Positions 1 through 11,407 of a DNA stretch of 64,000 nucleotides are shown piece by piece. Source of the DNA: Elephas maximus indicus (taxonomy: Eukaryota; Chordata; Mammalia; Proboscidea; Elephantidae); contig NC_064830.1 in NCBI RefSeq assembly GCF_024166365.1, positions 92,806,968 through 92,870,967 of the forward strand, given 5' to 3'. Below the pieces are notes generated by a model. That model ran no database searches and had not been told where the DNA came from. It was given only the letters and a program-made list of their open reading frames with translations. Made by a program: the position numbers and the translations under genes. Numbering within the stretch: the stretch's first letter is position 1; each line of letters begins with the position of its first letter.

Positions 1-40
1 AGCCTCCAACATGTTAACGGGGAGGGCGGCACACAGAGTG

Positions 41-212
41 CTGTCTTCTTCCTCTCCTTCTCCTGCTTTCCTCCTTCCCTTCCCTTCCTTCCTTCTTTTC
101 TTCTTCTTCTCCTCCTTTTTCTCTCCCTTTGCTTTCTTCTCTTCCTCTACCTCCTCCTTCTCTCTGTTTCTCCCCCTCCTCGTCCTCCTCCTCTCCTTTC
201 CTCTTCTTCAAA
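41..212. repeat. Polypyrimidine low-complexity tract
   Basis: The plus strand is almost pure C/T for about 170 bases, built from irregular CTT, CCT and TTCC runs. It opens frames on both strands (Ser/Phe/Pro-rich on plus, Glu/Arg/Lys-rich on minus) that are composition artefacts. Confidence 0.85.
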
Positions 213-234
213 ACATCTTAATATGGACAATTTA

Positions 235-880
235 AAATACATACCCATTATCTACTTCAACAAGTATCAACCATTTTCCATCTCTTTTTATCTACCACCA
301 TCACCTCTTCCTCCACTCCCCCCTATCTGGAGCATTTTAAAGGAAACACCAGACATCATGTCATTTCACCAGTAGAAACATGTGTTTAACAGATAGGAGC
401 TTTAAAGAAACAAACAAAAAAACCAAAAGCACCATGTCATTATCACACCTAATAAAACGAACAATGATTCCTTAACAACATCCAATTTCCAGTCCATATA
501 TGAATTTCCCTGATGGTCTTAGAGATGTTTTTACAGTCAATTTGTTCAAGCCAGGATTCAAATAAGGGCCACCCACTGTATTTGGCTGTTATATTTTTTA
601 AGTTTCTCTCTCTCTTTTGAAAAAGAATCATTTTGGAATCATTTTAGGCTTCCAGAAGAGTTGCAGAGATACTACAATACATAGAGTACACCCAGTTTCC
701 CTGATGTTAGTATCTTACACAACCAGAGTACACTTGTCAAATGAAGAAAGGAAGAAATTAACATTGGTACCTTACTATTAATCAAACTTCAGAGTTTATT
801 TGGATTTTACCAGTTTTTCCACCATGTCTTTTTTCCCTTACAGAATCCAATCCAGGATATCACATAGGTAGATAAATAGA
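235..880 (-). mobile_element. Ancient L1 (L1M-type) 3' region, first part
   Basis: Reads as reverse-strand L1M 3' sequence: the stretches around an AAAAGAATCATTTTGGAATC block, a CTTCCAGAAGAGTTGCAGAG block and a CAGAATCCAATCCAGGATA block are familiar from old mammalian L1s. The same family recurs near 45240-46440. It is interrupted by an RTE insertion and resumes near 1459. Confidence 0.55.
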
Positions 881-883
881 TAG

Positions 884-1420
884 GTAGCTGCCATTGAGTC
901 AGCTGTGCCTTATGGTGACCTTACAACAACAGAAACTCTGTCCAGTCCTGAGTCATCCTCATGATCACTGGCATGTTCAAGTCCATTGTTACTGTGCCAA
1001 TCCATCTCTTCAAGGGCCTCTCTTGCTCTTTTTGGCCCTCCACTTCACCAAACATGATGTCCCCCTCCAGTAATTGATCCCTCCTGATGATGTGTCGGAG
1101 CCCTCGTGGTGAAGTGGCCAATCATTCGGCTGCTAACTAAAAGGTCGGTGGTTTGAACGCACCAGCAGCTCCAAGGGAGAAAGATGCAGGAGTCTGCTTC
1201 AGTAAATATTACAGCCTTGGCAATCCTATGAGCAGTTCTATTCCGTCCTAAAGGGTCACTATGAGTTAGAATCAACTCGATGGCAGTGGGCTTGGTTTTT
1301 TGGATGATGTGTCCAAAGCAAGCGAGTTGGACAGTGTTCTGTTGCACTCCATAAGGTTTTCATTGGCTAATTTTTGGAAGTAGATCACCATGCTTTTTAG
1401 TAAGTCTCTTTTAATCTGTA
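884..1420 (-). mobile_element. RTE/BovB-type LINE, internally deleted copy
   Basis: The first part matches the reverse complement of the RTE 3' end (compare the ends of the elements at 38703 and 50633). After about 1330 the sequence jumps to the RTE 5' untranslated segment (TTTTCATTGGCTAATTTTTG, then a GTAGATCACCA block). The whole coding body is missing. A SINE at 1096-1302 sits inside it. Confidence 0.7.
1096..1302 (+). mobile_element. AfroSINE-type tRNA-derived SINE, long (~205 bp) form
   Basis: Begins GGAGCCCTCGTGGTG (tRNA-like head with A-box-like and B-box-like segments), has the central AAAGATGCAGGAGTCTGCTT segment and ends with the GGGTCACTATGAGTTAGAAT tail and a T/G-rich end. It is flanked by a perfect 10-bp target-site duplication, GATGATGTGT, at 1086-1095 and 1303-1312, so the boundaries are exact. 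Confidence 0.9.
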
Positions 1421-1458
1421 ACAATCCTCTTCTTCTTCTTTTTTTTTTTTTTTTAACT

Positions 1459-1905
1459 TCATGCCATTGATGTTTGGAGAAACCAGTCATCTGGCCTATA
1501 GAATGTCCTGCTTCCTGGAGTAGGCTAATTGCCCCCTTTTCAGTGTTGTTTAACTTGTTTTTCTGTCCCCTGTATTTCCTGTAAATCAGTAATTAGATGT
1601 AAAGGCTCGATTGGATTGAGGTTTCTTTCTTTCCTTTTTTTTTTTTAGACAGGAATTCTTCATGGGTGGTGTCGTGTACTTTCTATTGCTTCACATTATG
1701 AGGTCCCAGTTTCAGTTATTTTTGAAAGGCTTTCTGGAACCCACATTCCACATTTGCTCTAGCTATCATTGCACTCTCCCAAAAATCAAGTTTTCTCTCT
1801 TTGGATTAGTGTTGCTTAAAGATCTTTTTTGAGATGCCTGGTTAAGATGTTTCTCTAATCAATTTTTGCCAAGGGAGAAGTATTGATTCTAGTCTTTCTA
1901 CCCTT
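1459..1905 (-). mobile_element. Ancient L1 (L1M-type) 3' region, second part
   Basis: Continuation of the L1 interrupted at 884. It includes the TGTCCCCTGTATTTCCTGTA block, which also appears in diverged form near 46270-46290. Confidence 0.5.
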
Positions 1906-1933
1906 AAAAAAAACACACTCTAAAGTTCTTGTA

Positions 1934-2412
1934 TGTCATGGATTGAATTATGTCCCTCAAAAAATTGTGTGTATCCATTTGGCTGGGCCATGATTCCCGG
2001 TATTGTGTGATTTTCCTGTATGTTGTAAATCCTGCCTCTATGATGTTAATGAGGGAGGGTGGGCCACCATTGTGTTAGTGAGGCAGGACTCAATCTACAA
2101 GATTGGATTGTGTCTTGAGGCAACCTCTTGAGATACAAAAAGAAAGAAGGGAGCAGAGAGACAGGAGGACCTCATACCACCAAGAAGCAGTGCTAGGAGC
2201 AGAGCATGTCCTTTGGACTGGGCTTCCTGCATGGAGAAGCTCCTAGTCTGGGGTGAGATTGATGAGAAGGCCAACAGGCAGGGAAAGCCTTCCTCTGGAG
2301 CTGATGCCCTTAATTTGGACTTCAGCCTACTTTACTGTGAAGAAATAAATTCTCTTTGTTAACGCCATCCACTTGTGGTATTTCTGTTATAGCAGCACTA
2401 GATGACCAAAAC
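1934..2412 (+). mobile_element. MaLR-type LTR (MLT/MST-like), solo
   Basis: Starts TGTCATGGATTGAATTATGT, carries an AATAAA signal within GAAGAAATAAATTCTC and ends with TTATAGCAGCACTAGATGAC, the layout of ERVL-MaLR LTRs. A close relative in the same orientation lies at 30599-31108, and reverse copies lie at 13468 and 58396. No coding sequence. Confidence 0.7.
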
Positions 2413-2870
2413 GTTATCATTATCGATGGTAAGTAGTTTGCAAAACAGGGACCAAGATGGGCAGCATTTTCCATTCTTCAGAGAGACCCCACGAATGTCG
2501 ATGTGCCAGAGGCTGAGCTGTAGAATGCAAAAGTTGAAATGTACTTTGTAGTTTTGCTCAACTTGTCTTGTGGGAAGTAGGGAAGAGTGGAGAGATGGCT
2601 TGAAGTGGTGCAGCAGTCACAGACATGGGTCAGGACAGTGGCTGCAGGTCCCAGTAGCTGGTTGACCTTGGCCAAATTCGGGGCCATAGGGTTCAGCGAT
2701 ATAGATTGAATGCTGCATAAATCCAAGTGCACCATCCATGTAGATTACAAAATGAATGGCAATTCTGCAGTTGTGTAGTCTACACCCTACACAAATGTAT
2801 GTAACCACCCTGGGAAGTTACACAGCTCTCTGTGGGTCCCAGCTTTATCTCCTATAAACTGTGTGCATCA
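2413..2870. other. Non-coding stretch, no recognised feature
   Basis: About 450 bases with no family I recognise. The short reverse-strand frames here lack any domain. Confidence 0.5.
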
Positions 2871-2882
2871 GTCAGGGTCCTG

Positions 2883-2914
<32 letters not shown>

Positions 2915-3420
2915 TAGGAAACAGAATATACCCTGGTGTTTCAAATGAAGAAACTTTAATGAAGGGAATCCTTACAGAGGTGTGGGCAGGGTTAAGAGAG
3001 CAACCAGGGGTGAGGAGGCACTAAGGGACGAATGCTATTGGGGCCCAGTGAGAGCTGGAGCCATGGAGGGGACCCCTTGTAGTAACTGGAGTTGTAAAAT
3101 GACACACTTATTGCCAGAGAGTTACTGCTAAAGTGGAGGGAGCGCGGAAGAACTACCTTAATCTCGCTCTCCTTCTGCCCTCCCCTCTTTTGCTGATTCC
3201 TCCCTGTTGGCTAACCCAGGCAGGGTAGAAGGCTGAGTCCTTGGGGCTCAGCCTCTCTGGGCTTAGTGTACAGCAGAGAAGGATGGTGCTGGAGGGGAGA
3301 GGGGGTTGTCAAACAGAGAAAACAGTACATAGTGGATTGGCTCTTAGATCTAAGACCCGTTACAGCTTAACATTCTGCCATTCAAGTCACAGCTCTGTTT
3401 AAATATCAGGCTCTTTCTCT
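2871..3420. repeat. Unclassified old interspersed repeat with embedded poly-A
   Basis: The sequence from TCAGTCAGGGTCC through AGGAAACAGAATATACC to the TGGCTCTTAGATC region resembles an old mammalian repeat I cannot name. A run of 21 A at 2886-2906 interrupts it, flanked by similar 10-mers (GGTCCTGATT and GACCCTGATA). Confidence 0.35.
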
Positions 3421-4190
3421 TCCCTAAACCCTGTTGCACCCTGCCTCAAGTAAACAGGGACAGGGTTGGTGTGGGCCCTGCTGGCGGTGGAGGTGGGGAA
3501 GAGTCAAGGATACAGGTCAGGGCCCTGGGAAGAGCCTCTTGACTCCCCAGCACCCCACTCAGAATGCACACCTTTCTTGGCCCTGTGAACCTAGGAGAGG
3601 GGAACGTTCATTTCCATCCCAACTCAAGGGTGGTCATGGATATGAACCTCTGTTCAGCCTCTGCTCTGAGTTTCTTCATCTAGCCTGTTCTGCGTGGATC
3701 ACCCTGCACTAGTAGCTCAGATGCACTGAGCTTGAAAGTTTCCTATTTACGAGAGGGGTGGGTTAGATGGAAAAAAATGCAGATGAGATGAACAAAAATG
3801 ATGGTTCTGCCTGTGGGCAGTCTCTCTGTGTCCTACCCTTGTTCTCTGCAAAGGCCAGAGAATACCAGGGCACAGCAAGTGAGGAGCGATAACCAGGCAG
3901 CAGTTCCCAGGGAGCGCCTCCACCACAGGACCTCACCCTCCACAAAGCAACAGGGAAGGGAGTGGGATCTCAGGGCTGAGAGGATGAAGCCCTTCTCTTT
4001 TCTTCCTTCCTTCCCCCGACTCCCTTCCTCTCTTCCTTCCTTCTTTTGTTCCACCTAGCCATCTAACAACCAGTAATAATTAAGCATCCATTGAATTTAA
4101 CAATTTGGGGGACACAGAGAAGGCTTTTAGGGAGCTCTTGAGAAGCTTGAAGTCTCCCTGGGAACATACACAGGAAATGAAAGAAAACAC
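3421..4190. other. Non-coding stretch, no recognised feature
   Basis: Mixed-composition sequence with a short CTTCC-rich tract near 4000-4045. No splice-flanked coding exon or known repeat was recognised. Confidence 0.5.
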
Positions 4191-4194
4191 CAGG

Positions 4195-4619
4195 TGCTAT
4201 GGATATTGAATTGTGTCCCCCCACCAAAGATATGTTGAGATCCTAACTCCTGGTACCTGTGAATGTATTTGGAAATAGGGTCTTTGAAGATATCAGTTTA
4301 GTTATCATGAGGTAATACTGGAATAGCGTATGTCCTTATAAAAGAAGAGATACAGAGTCAAAGAAATGCAGAGAGAAGATTGCCATGTGAAGACAGAGGT
4401 CTTTAAGCCAAGGAATGCCAAGGATCACTGGTTGTCAACCAGAGGGTAGGACAGAGGCATGGAAAAAGATTCACCTTCAGAGCCCTCAGAAGGAATTAAC
4501 AGGGCTGACACCCTGATTGTGGATTTTGAGCCTCCAGAACTGTGAGACAATAAATTTCTGCTCTTAGAAGCTACCCGGTGTATGGTGTTTTGTTATGGCG
4601 GTCCTAGGAAACAAATACA
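4195..4619 (+). mobile_element. MLT1-type LTR (ERVL-MaLR), solo
   Basis: Typical MLT1 landmarks are visible in order: a TGAATTGTGTCCCCCC-like start, TTTGGAAATAGGGTCTTTG, CCTTATAAAAGAAG, CCATGTGAAGACAGAGG, GCCTCCAGAACTGTGAGACA, an AATAAA signal and a GTTATGGCGGTCCTAG end. Old and non-coding. Confidence 0.8.
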
Positions 4620-4867
4620 CCGAGACTGAAGAACAAAGTCTTGGTTCTGATAGTGATGAGGAAATGCACAGAGAACACAGCCCCCTTTAAGTGACTGACT
4701 TGTTTTCAAAGTGGGGGGTCTCCCTATTTTTTTAATCAAAATGTTTAGTTTTTCACCATAATCTAATGTGGGCATAAAAATTTTCCTGTTTTCTGAAGTC
4801 AAATATTCTTCTTTACCTACTCCCTGGATTATTTCATCTAGTCTCATGGCTATAAAATCCATATACA

Positions 4868-5480
4868 TGAAGACACTATGGAAAACAGCTTGGTGATTCC
4901 TCAAAGAGTTAAACTAGGATTACCATATGACACAGCAATTCAACTCAAAGGTATACACTCAAAAGAACTGAAAGCGAGGACTCAAACAGATACTTGTACA
5001 CCAATGTTCACTGCAGCATTATTCACAATAGCCAAAAGGGATAAACAACCCAAGTGTCCATCAACATAAAAATGGATAAACAAAATGTGGTATATCCACA
5101 CAATGGAATATTATTCAGCCATAAAGAGAAATGAAGCTCTGATACATGCTATGGCATGAATGAACCTTGAAAACATTATGCTAAGTAAGTCAACCATTTA
5201 GCATTATGCTAAATAAGTCAAGACACAAATGGACAAATATTGTATGACACCATTTATATGAAATATCTAGAATAGGCAAGTGCAGACACAGAAAATAACT
5301 TTTTGGGTACCAGGGGCAGGAGGGAGGAATGAGAAGTTATTGTTTAATAGGAATTGAGTTTCTGTTTGGGTGACGAAAAAGTTTTAGAAATAGTGTTGAT
5401 GTTTGTACAAACTGGTGCATGGAATTAATGCCTTTGAATTGTACACTTAGAAATGGCTAAAATGGCAAATTTTATACTAT
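4868..5480 (+). mobile_element. L1 3' end
   Basis: Contains the characteristic L1 ORF2-end and 3' UTR text: CACTGCAGCATTATTCACAA, AAGTGTCCATCAACA, GGAATATTATTCAGCCATAA and a terminal segment with CTAAAATGGCAAATTTTAT. Strongly 5'-truncated, with no open reverse transcriptase. Confidence 0.85.
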
Positions 5481-5485
5481 ATATA

Positions 5486-6560
5486 TTTGTTCTTGTTGTT
5501 GTTTGGTGCTGTCAAGTGGATTCCTCATAGTGACCCTGTGCACAACAGAACAAAACACTGCCTGGTCCTGCACCATCCTCACAATCGTTGCTATGCTTGA
5601 GCCCATTGCTGCAGCCACTATGTCAGTCCATCTCATTGATGGTCTTCATCTTCTTCGATGACCCTCTATTTTACCAAGCATGATGCCCTTCTCCAGGAAC
5701 TGGTCCCTCCTGATAACATATCCAAAGTATGTAAGATGAAGAAGTCTTGCTATCCTCGTTTCTAAGGAGCTTTCTGTCTGTACTTCTTCTGAGATTAGTT
5801 CATTCTTTTGGCAGTCCATGGTATATTCAATATTCTTCCCCAACACCATAATTCAAAGGCGTCAATTCTTCTTTGGTCTTCGTTATCTATTGTCCAGCTT
5901 TTGCATGCATATGAGGCTACTGAAAATACCATGGCTTGGATCAGGGGCACCTTAATCCTCGAAGTGACATCTTTGCTTTTAACACTTTAGAGACTTTTTT
6001 TGCAGCATATTTGCCCATTGCAATATGGCATTTCTCAACTGCTGCTTCCATAGGCATCGATAGTGGATACAATAAAACAAAATCCTCGACAACTTCAATA
6101 TTTTCTCCATTTATCCTGATGTTGCTTATCGGTCCAGTAGTGAGGACTTTTGTTTTCTGTTTGTTGAGGCGTAATCTATGCTGAAGGCTGTAGTCTTTGA
6201 TCTTTATCAATAAGTGCTTTCAACAAGCAAAGCTGTGTCATTTGCATATCATAGGCTGTTAATGAGTCTTCCTCTAATCCTGATGCCACATTCTTCTTCA
6301 TATAGTCTAGCTTCTCGAATTATTTGCTCAGCATACAGATGGAGTAAGTATGGTAAAAGGATACCACCCTGACACACACTTTTCCTGACTAAACCACGCA
6401 GTATCCCTTGTTCTGTTCAAATGATTGCCTCTTGGTCTATGTACAGGTTCCACATGAGCACAATTAAATGTTCTGGAATTTCCCTTTTTCAAAATGTTAT
6501 CCATAACTTGTTACGATCTACATAGTTGAATGCCTTTGCATAGTCAGTAAAACACACTTA
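5486..6560 (-). mobile_element. RTE/BovB-type LINE, 3' half
   Basis: Reverse-strand copy running from the RTE 3' end back into the palm of the reverse transcriptase. Peptide fragments such as QHRLRLNKQKTKVLTTGP on the minus strand align with the same region of the copies at 19300-19440 and 39360. The frame is broken repeatedly and the 5' half is absent, so it is dead. Confidence 0.85.
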
Positions 6561-6714
6561 ACTAGTGCCTCACAGTCCCATAGCCCTGCCTTATTCACCC
6601 AGTTATTCTTAATTCCCCTTCTTCTCTCACCTCCACAATTATCCATCAGAAGGTCTAAGAGGCCCTAACATAAAAACATAATAATTTATTGCTATTGTTT
6701 AAAATCCATCCCCT
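6561..6714. other. Short non-coding interval
   Basis: Nothing recognisable between the truncated RTE copy and the L2 remnant. Confidence 0.4.
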
Positions 6715-7165
6715 GTGAATGTGGTAACTTTGGCCCACAAAGCCCCTAATGATGTGCCCCTGCTGGCCCAGCACACTGACCTCATCCCTTGCCCTCCCGC
6801 ATGCTCTCTATGCTCAGCCACGTTCTGCACTGCTCCCCGCTCCTGGTCTTCCTTCATGCACACCCTCCTCACATTCTTTCACTGAGTCCTCTCTCCTTAG
6901 GACTTAGCTCATAGAGCTCTTCTGGGACACCTTTAACATCCCCCCCACCCCAGCCCCCAGGTTAATATAACTGTCATTTCCTCTCCTGGGCACTTTCTAG
7001 ACTCCCCATGCATGTGTCTGTTTCTTCAGATGTCACACTGCTGTACATTTATGTGTCTCCCCAGCTGAACTGAGATGTCTCTTAGGACAGGTGCTGTACC
7101 TTTCATCTCTGGGTCCTGGCACTGAGCCTGATACTGTCACATCAAAGGCTCTCAAAGTGTACTAA
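6715..7165 (+). mobile_element. L2-like LINE remnant
   Basis: Ends with the L2-like 3' text CTGGGTCCTGGCACTGAGCC after a CT-rich, codon-poor body typical of L2 in plus orientation. Old and diverged. Confidence 0.55.
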
Positions 7166-7504
7166 AGAATGCACGTATAAAAAGAATAATCTTTAAGAGC
7201 TGCTGGACTCATTGCTCTCGGCATTTGTATGAATTTTCATGGAGTTCATGACTCTAAGGAGCCTAATAATGCAATTTTACCAACTAGACATTTAATAAGA
7301 TCCCACTGTGTATAACGCCCTATGCTGGATCCCTGTAGTTTAATGAAGGAGACAAACACATCAGCAATCAGTTCTAACACAGACAGAGGGATCCAGGTAC
7401 CAAGTAATATATTACAGGGGTGTGAAAGGATGCATGTGAGAGGGGATTCAAAGACTGACATCGAGCTTTCAAAATCTAAGTAGACAAGCCACCCATGCCC
7501 ATGG

Positions 7505-7794
7505 TAAAAATTCAAATAGAGTAGAAGTGTATAGAGTGAGACAAAAATCTCTCCCCATTCTCTACATCCCTCTTTCCCAAGGCAGCTGCACCTAGTGATT
7601 GCTTCAGTGTTCTTCTAGAAATAATCTATGCATAAATGAGTAAAAATTTTGACACAATGGGAACAAGCTATACGTAATGCACCGCAACGTGCTTTTTCAC
7701 ATAACATTTTGTTTTGGTCATCTTTTCAGAGCAATGCATAGGGATCTGTTCTGTTCTAATTGCCAATTGCACAGCACTCCATTGAATGGACATG
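7505..7794. mobile_element. Old L1-like segment, left part
   Basis: Text around CAACGTGCTTTTTCACATAA and CACAGCACTCCATTGAATGG resembles old L1M/HAL1 sequence. It appears to resume after 8226, with a younger L1 3' piece inserted between. Confidence 0.4.
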
Positions 7795-8225
7795 CCACAT
7801 ATATATAAATAAATAAATAAATAAATAGCTAAAATATACACAGAAAAAAAAAATACCAATTCAACAATTCCTACAAGTACAATTCAGTGACATTGACTAT
7901 ATTCTTTAAGTTGTGCAACCATTCTTGCTGTCCTTTTTCAAATTATTCTACCATGGTTAACATAAACTGATTGGCCTCTAAACTTCTCATCTAACCTTTT
8001 TAGTTTCTGTTGTCAATTTGATCACATATAAATAATTCCTGAAAAGACCACAATGCTCAAGGTAAATATTCTTTATTAACTAAACTGAACTCTTGTCTGG
8101 TTTAAAGATGACTTCAGGGGTTAGCATTGGTTTAAGGTTTAAAGATTATCTTAGGGCAATAGTTTGAGGGGGAGTGGATCATCCAGCTGCAATTGCTTCA
8201 GAGAATCTGGATTCATACCATATTT
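7795..8225 (-). mobile_element. L1 3' UTR fragment (lineage-specific family)
   Basis: The body matches the longer copy at 15885-16868: the CAATTCAGTGACATTGACTA, TGCTCAAGGTAAATATTCTT and AGGTTTAAAGATTATCTTAG blocks all have partners there. An (AAAT)n run at 7805-7826 replaces the poly-A end in reverse orientation. Confidence 0.65.
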
Positions 8226-8490
8226 TTTTATACCACTCCTCTATTAGTGTAGATTTTACAGTTTGGGAACTGTTGTGAACAGTTCAACATGCAATGAATA
8301 TCTTTGTAAATATCTTTGCATGCTAGGATAAATTCTTAGAAGTGAAATTGTGAGATCAAAGAGAATGCACATTTAAGATTTTAAAAGAATTGAGATGGAT
8401 TTTGGTAAATAAAGAATGGGGTGTGTGATATTTCAGGGTTGAGAAATTCTTTTTTAAGATGAGATTGCACATGGCTTGCCTGGGGTCTGG
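8226..8490. mobile_element. Old L1-like segment, right part
   Basis: Probable continuation of the L1M/HAL1-like piece that ends at 7794. The TATTTTTTTATACCACTCCT block is compatible with that family. No coding sequence. Confidence 0.35.
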
Positions 8491-8495
8491 GCATG

Positions 8496-9140
8496 TGTGG
8501 TGTGATGGATCACTTTTGTGTGGCCTTTCTAACCATGGTCTTGGAACTCCCACTCAAGCGATTGGGCAGGACTGTGCAGATATGGTAATTGTGGCCAACC
8601 AAAGAGACTGGTCAGTTTTGTCATCCTGCTGGATTTGAAATGAGCCGCCCCAGAGGTGGGAAAGAGAAGAGCCCATCACCACCAAGGAAAGAGGGACCAG
8701 CAGGAAAGACCCTCAGGAGACAGTGCAGTGGGTTTCCTGGCCCATGGAGCAAGGAAACTGAGTGCCTTTGGGCAGAGACTGAGGGCCAGGCAGAGGTGCA
8801 CCCGTGAGCACGGCTGGAAAGAGGCTGTCCCAATGGAAGAACTGTATCCTTGAGTGTTCCTGAGCCTGAATTCTAACTTGTTACTTCCCTAATAAACCCC
8901 GTAATTGTGAGTATGGTCTGTGAGTTCTGCATGGCCATTGCAATGACTGATTGAGCCTAGCAGAGAAGTAGAGAGTGCTGTGGGAGGGACAGGTGGTGTC
9001 AGAATTGGTAAAGATGGCAGAGAGAGGTGGCATGTTTGACCTCCGCCTCATAGGAATCAGCCTTGGACTGTTGATCTTGATTCTGTTTCCTCCTTGGGAA
9101 GTTAGAGGAGGCCAGACAGCGCCCCCATGCCATTTTTACA
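8496..9140 (+). mobile_element. 5' LTR of a complete two-LTR endogenous retroelement
   Basis: Begins TGTGGTGTGATGGATCAC and ends CATTTTTACA, so it has TG...CA ends. A CCCTAATAAACCC block supplies a poly-A signal. The copy at 11408-12069 has the same ends and is clearly homologous along its full length, differing at many positions. The 5 bases before it are GCATG, which recur directly after the 3' LTR. Confidence 0.85.
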
Positions 9141-9533
9141 GTTGGAGTCAGAAGGAGAATTCTTTGCAATGACTCAAGACTCATGGAAGCATGGAACTTT
9201 GTAAGAGAAAAAATGAAGGAGCTTGGGAAATGAAGCTTTTGATTCATGGATGCTTGCTTTGGTTGTTGTTACCTGTAACGGCTGAAAAGCTGAAGCTGAA
9301 ATGGCCTGGGGCCAAAGCTAGGACGTATAAATGATGGGGATGACTGATAGGGGGCCAGGGTCTACTGGTTCCACCCAGCCAGAGGCCCAAGGCCATATGC
9401 ATATGAACGGGAAGATAGTAAAGGTGTAAAGAAGACTAATCTGGAATGTTTTTAAAAGAGTTATGCGCTTAAAAAATTATGTATTTAATTGAAAGGATAT
9501 TGATATTGAATATTTCTCCTACCCAGGGTTATA

Positions 9534-9697
9534 CAAAAAAAACAAACAACCAAACCCAGTGCCGTCAAGTCGATTCCGACTCATAGCGACCCTATAGGAC
9601 AGAGTAGAACTGCACCATAGAGTTTCCAAGGAGCGCCTGGCGGATTCAAACTGCTGACCCTTTGGTTAGCAGTTAACCACTACGCCACCAGGATTTC
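9534..9697 (-). mobile_element. AfroSINE-type SINE, short (~165 bp) form
   Basis: Reverse copy: A-rich start, AGTCGATTCCGACTCATAGC, the CCATAGAGTTTCCAAGGAGC core and a tRNA-like end with TTAACCACTACGCCACCAGG. Flanked by near-identical duplications, CCCAGGGTTATA at 9522-9533 and CCCAAGGTTATA at 9698-9709. Inserted in the LTR element's internal region. Confidence 0.9.
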
Positions 9698-9791
9698 CCA
9701 AGGTTATATAGCAGACCTAAATATATGGTAGAAATGAATATTGGGTATTATAGATTACAGAGAGTGTGTAACTCTGCCTTCAGCCAAATAC

Positions 9792-9960
9792 TTAACCCAA
9801 CCCAGTGCCGTCGAGTCCAGCAAGTCGATTACGACTCATAGTGACCCTATAGGACAGAGTAGAACTGCACCATAGAGTTTCCAAGGCATGCCTGGCGGAT
9901 TTGAACTGCCAACCTCTTGGTTAGCAGACAAAGCACTTAACCACTACACCACCGGGGTTC
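9792..9960 (-). mobile_element. AfroSINE-type SINE, short form
   Basis: Second reverse copy in the same internal region. It carries a small internal duplication (GTCGAGTCCAGCAAGTCGAT) in the tail motif, otherwise the standard core and the TTAACCACTACACCACCGGG tRNA-like end. Confidence 0.85.
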
Positions 9961-11407
9961 AAATGCGGTAGCCTGATATATAGAGGGGGAACTTAGGTAA
10001 AAAAGCTGAGCCCCACCCATATTTGCATGTGAAAAGACATGAAGACAGGCAGAACCACCCAGAACAGCTGAGACTACAGGAGATTTGCATTTGAAGGCAG
10101 GACTTACAGAAGGAAAAAAAAAGGGTTTTACTTTTTGAATTTTGAGCAAGCGGTTTGCTATTGGATACAGCAAGGCATGAAAAGTCAGTGCCCATCAGAA
10201 GGAACCCCTTCCGTGGCTAGAAGTTAAAGGGAACCAGCAAGTAGACAGTTTGGTCTGCTCGTTTGTGGTGATGACCTGGGTCCACTCATGAGTGGAAGTG
10301 GGGGAAGTGCAGCAATGAAGAGACGGGCTGAGTTTGGACATTTTCAACTGGCACCTGATGACCCAGCCCACGCGGGCTAGGGATGAGAGAGAAGGGCTGG
10401 CTGGTCAGAAGTAAAAGGAGCTGTTGGACTCCTGAAGTTTACAGGTAGAACCCATTGACCTAACCCAAGGGGGCTGGGATGAGAGTGTGTGAAGGGGCTG
10501 TCTGAAGTGTTTGGAGGGGTGTGTGATCTCTTGAGCCTAAGGCTGCTACCCATTGTGACCTAGCTTGGATGGCTAGCGAAAAGCTGACCAGAACCTGAGC
10601 GAATGAAGAGAAAGATGTTTGACACTGTGAGCTGGTGTACATTTCTGCAATTTGATGGCTTGCTCTGGACTGGACTTTGCTTATGGACATAGATGCTCCA
10701 GGTTCCAAACAGAACAGAAAATTCTTCAAGACCAAAGAACATGCTTGTCTCCTCAGAGTACTGGTTTGATAGGGATGGATAATTTAAACATTGGCTGTGT
10801 AAAACAGGGGGAGGTAAAGGCTTGAAGTGGCTGGCTTATAGGCTTTTGTGAGTGTGCTTACATTAAATGAGGGGGTAGGGAGGAGCCCCACTGAATAGAT
10901 TCTTCTTTTCCTGATGAGTCTGGGGAAGAGAGGGTGGGGAAAGATGTTGAAAAGATTATATGATTCAGTTGTGAGTGTAGATTGTTAACAGGGTTGATTA
11001 TATTTGCAAAAACTGTACTTGCAGAAGCTGTAAGTGTGAAAGAGTGGATGGACTAAGGGGGAGGCACTGCTGGACTGGACTACAGTGGCCGAACCTAAAA
11101 TCCCTTAAAGGCTTTGCTATGCTGACAACTCGGGAGACTCAGAGCAAGGGAATAATCTTCTCTCAGTTAAATTTTATCAGACACCAGAAAGAGAAGCCGA
11201 GATGAACTGCTGGAGAACCTGACCAGATCAGATGGACACCTGCAACAGACCTGAGTAGCTGGTACCTAAGTAACCTCACCCTGAGGACTCTTTGCCCTAC
11301 TGCGGGACTAATGGCTAATGACTGTTTTGGACTGGTAAAATGATCGGGAGGGGGAAGTTATCCTCCAAGTATGAAAGAACCATGGTTAGAAAAGCCAGGG
11401 GGTGGCT

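Larger units (their letters stand above)
9141..11407 (+). mobile_element. Internal region of the two-LTR element, non-coding
   Basis: About 2.27 kb between the LTRs, of which two nested SINEs take up about 330 bases. It opens just after the 5' LTR with TGGAGTCAGAAGGAG, reminiscent of a leucine-tRNA primer-binding site as used by ERVL. A purine-rich GGGAGGGGGAAG lies near the 3' LTR. No gag, pol or env frame is visible, so it is non-autonomous (MaLR/ERVL-like) or completely decayed. Confidence 0.75.
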
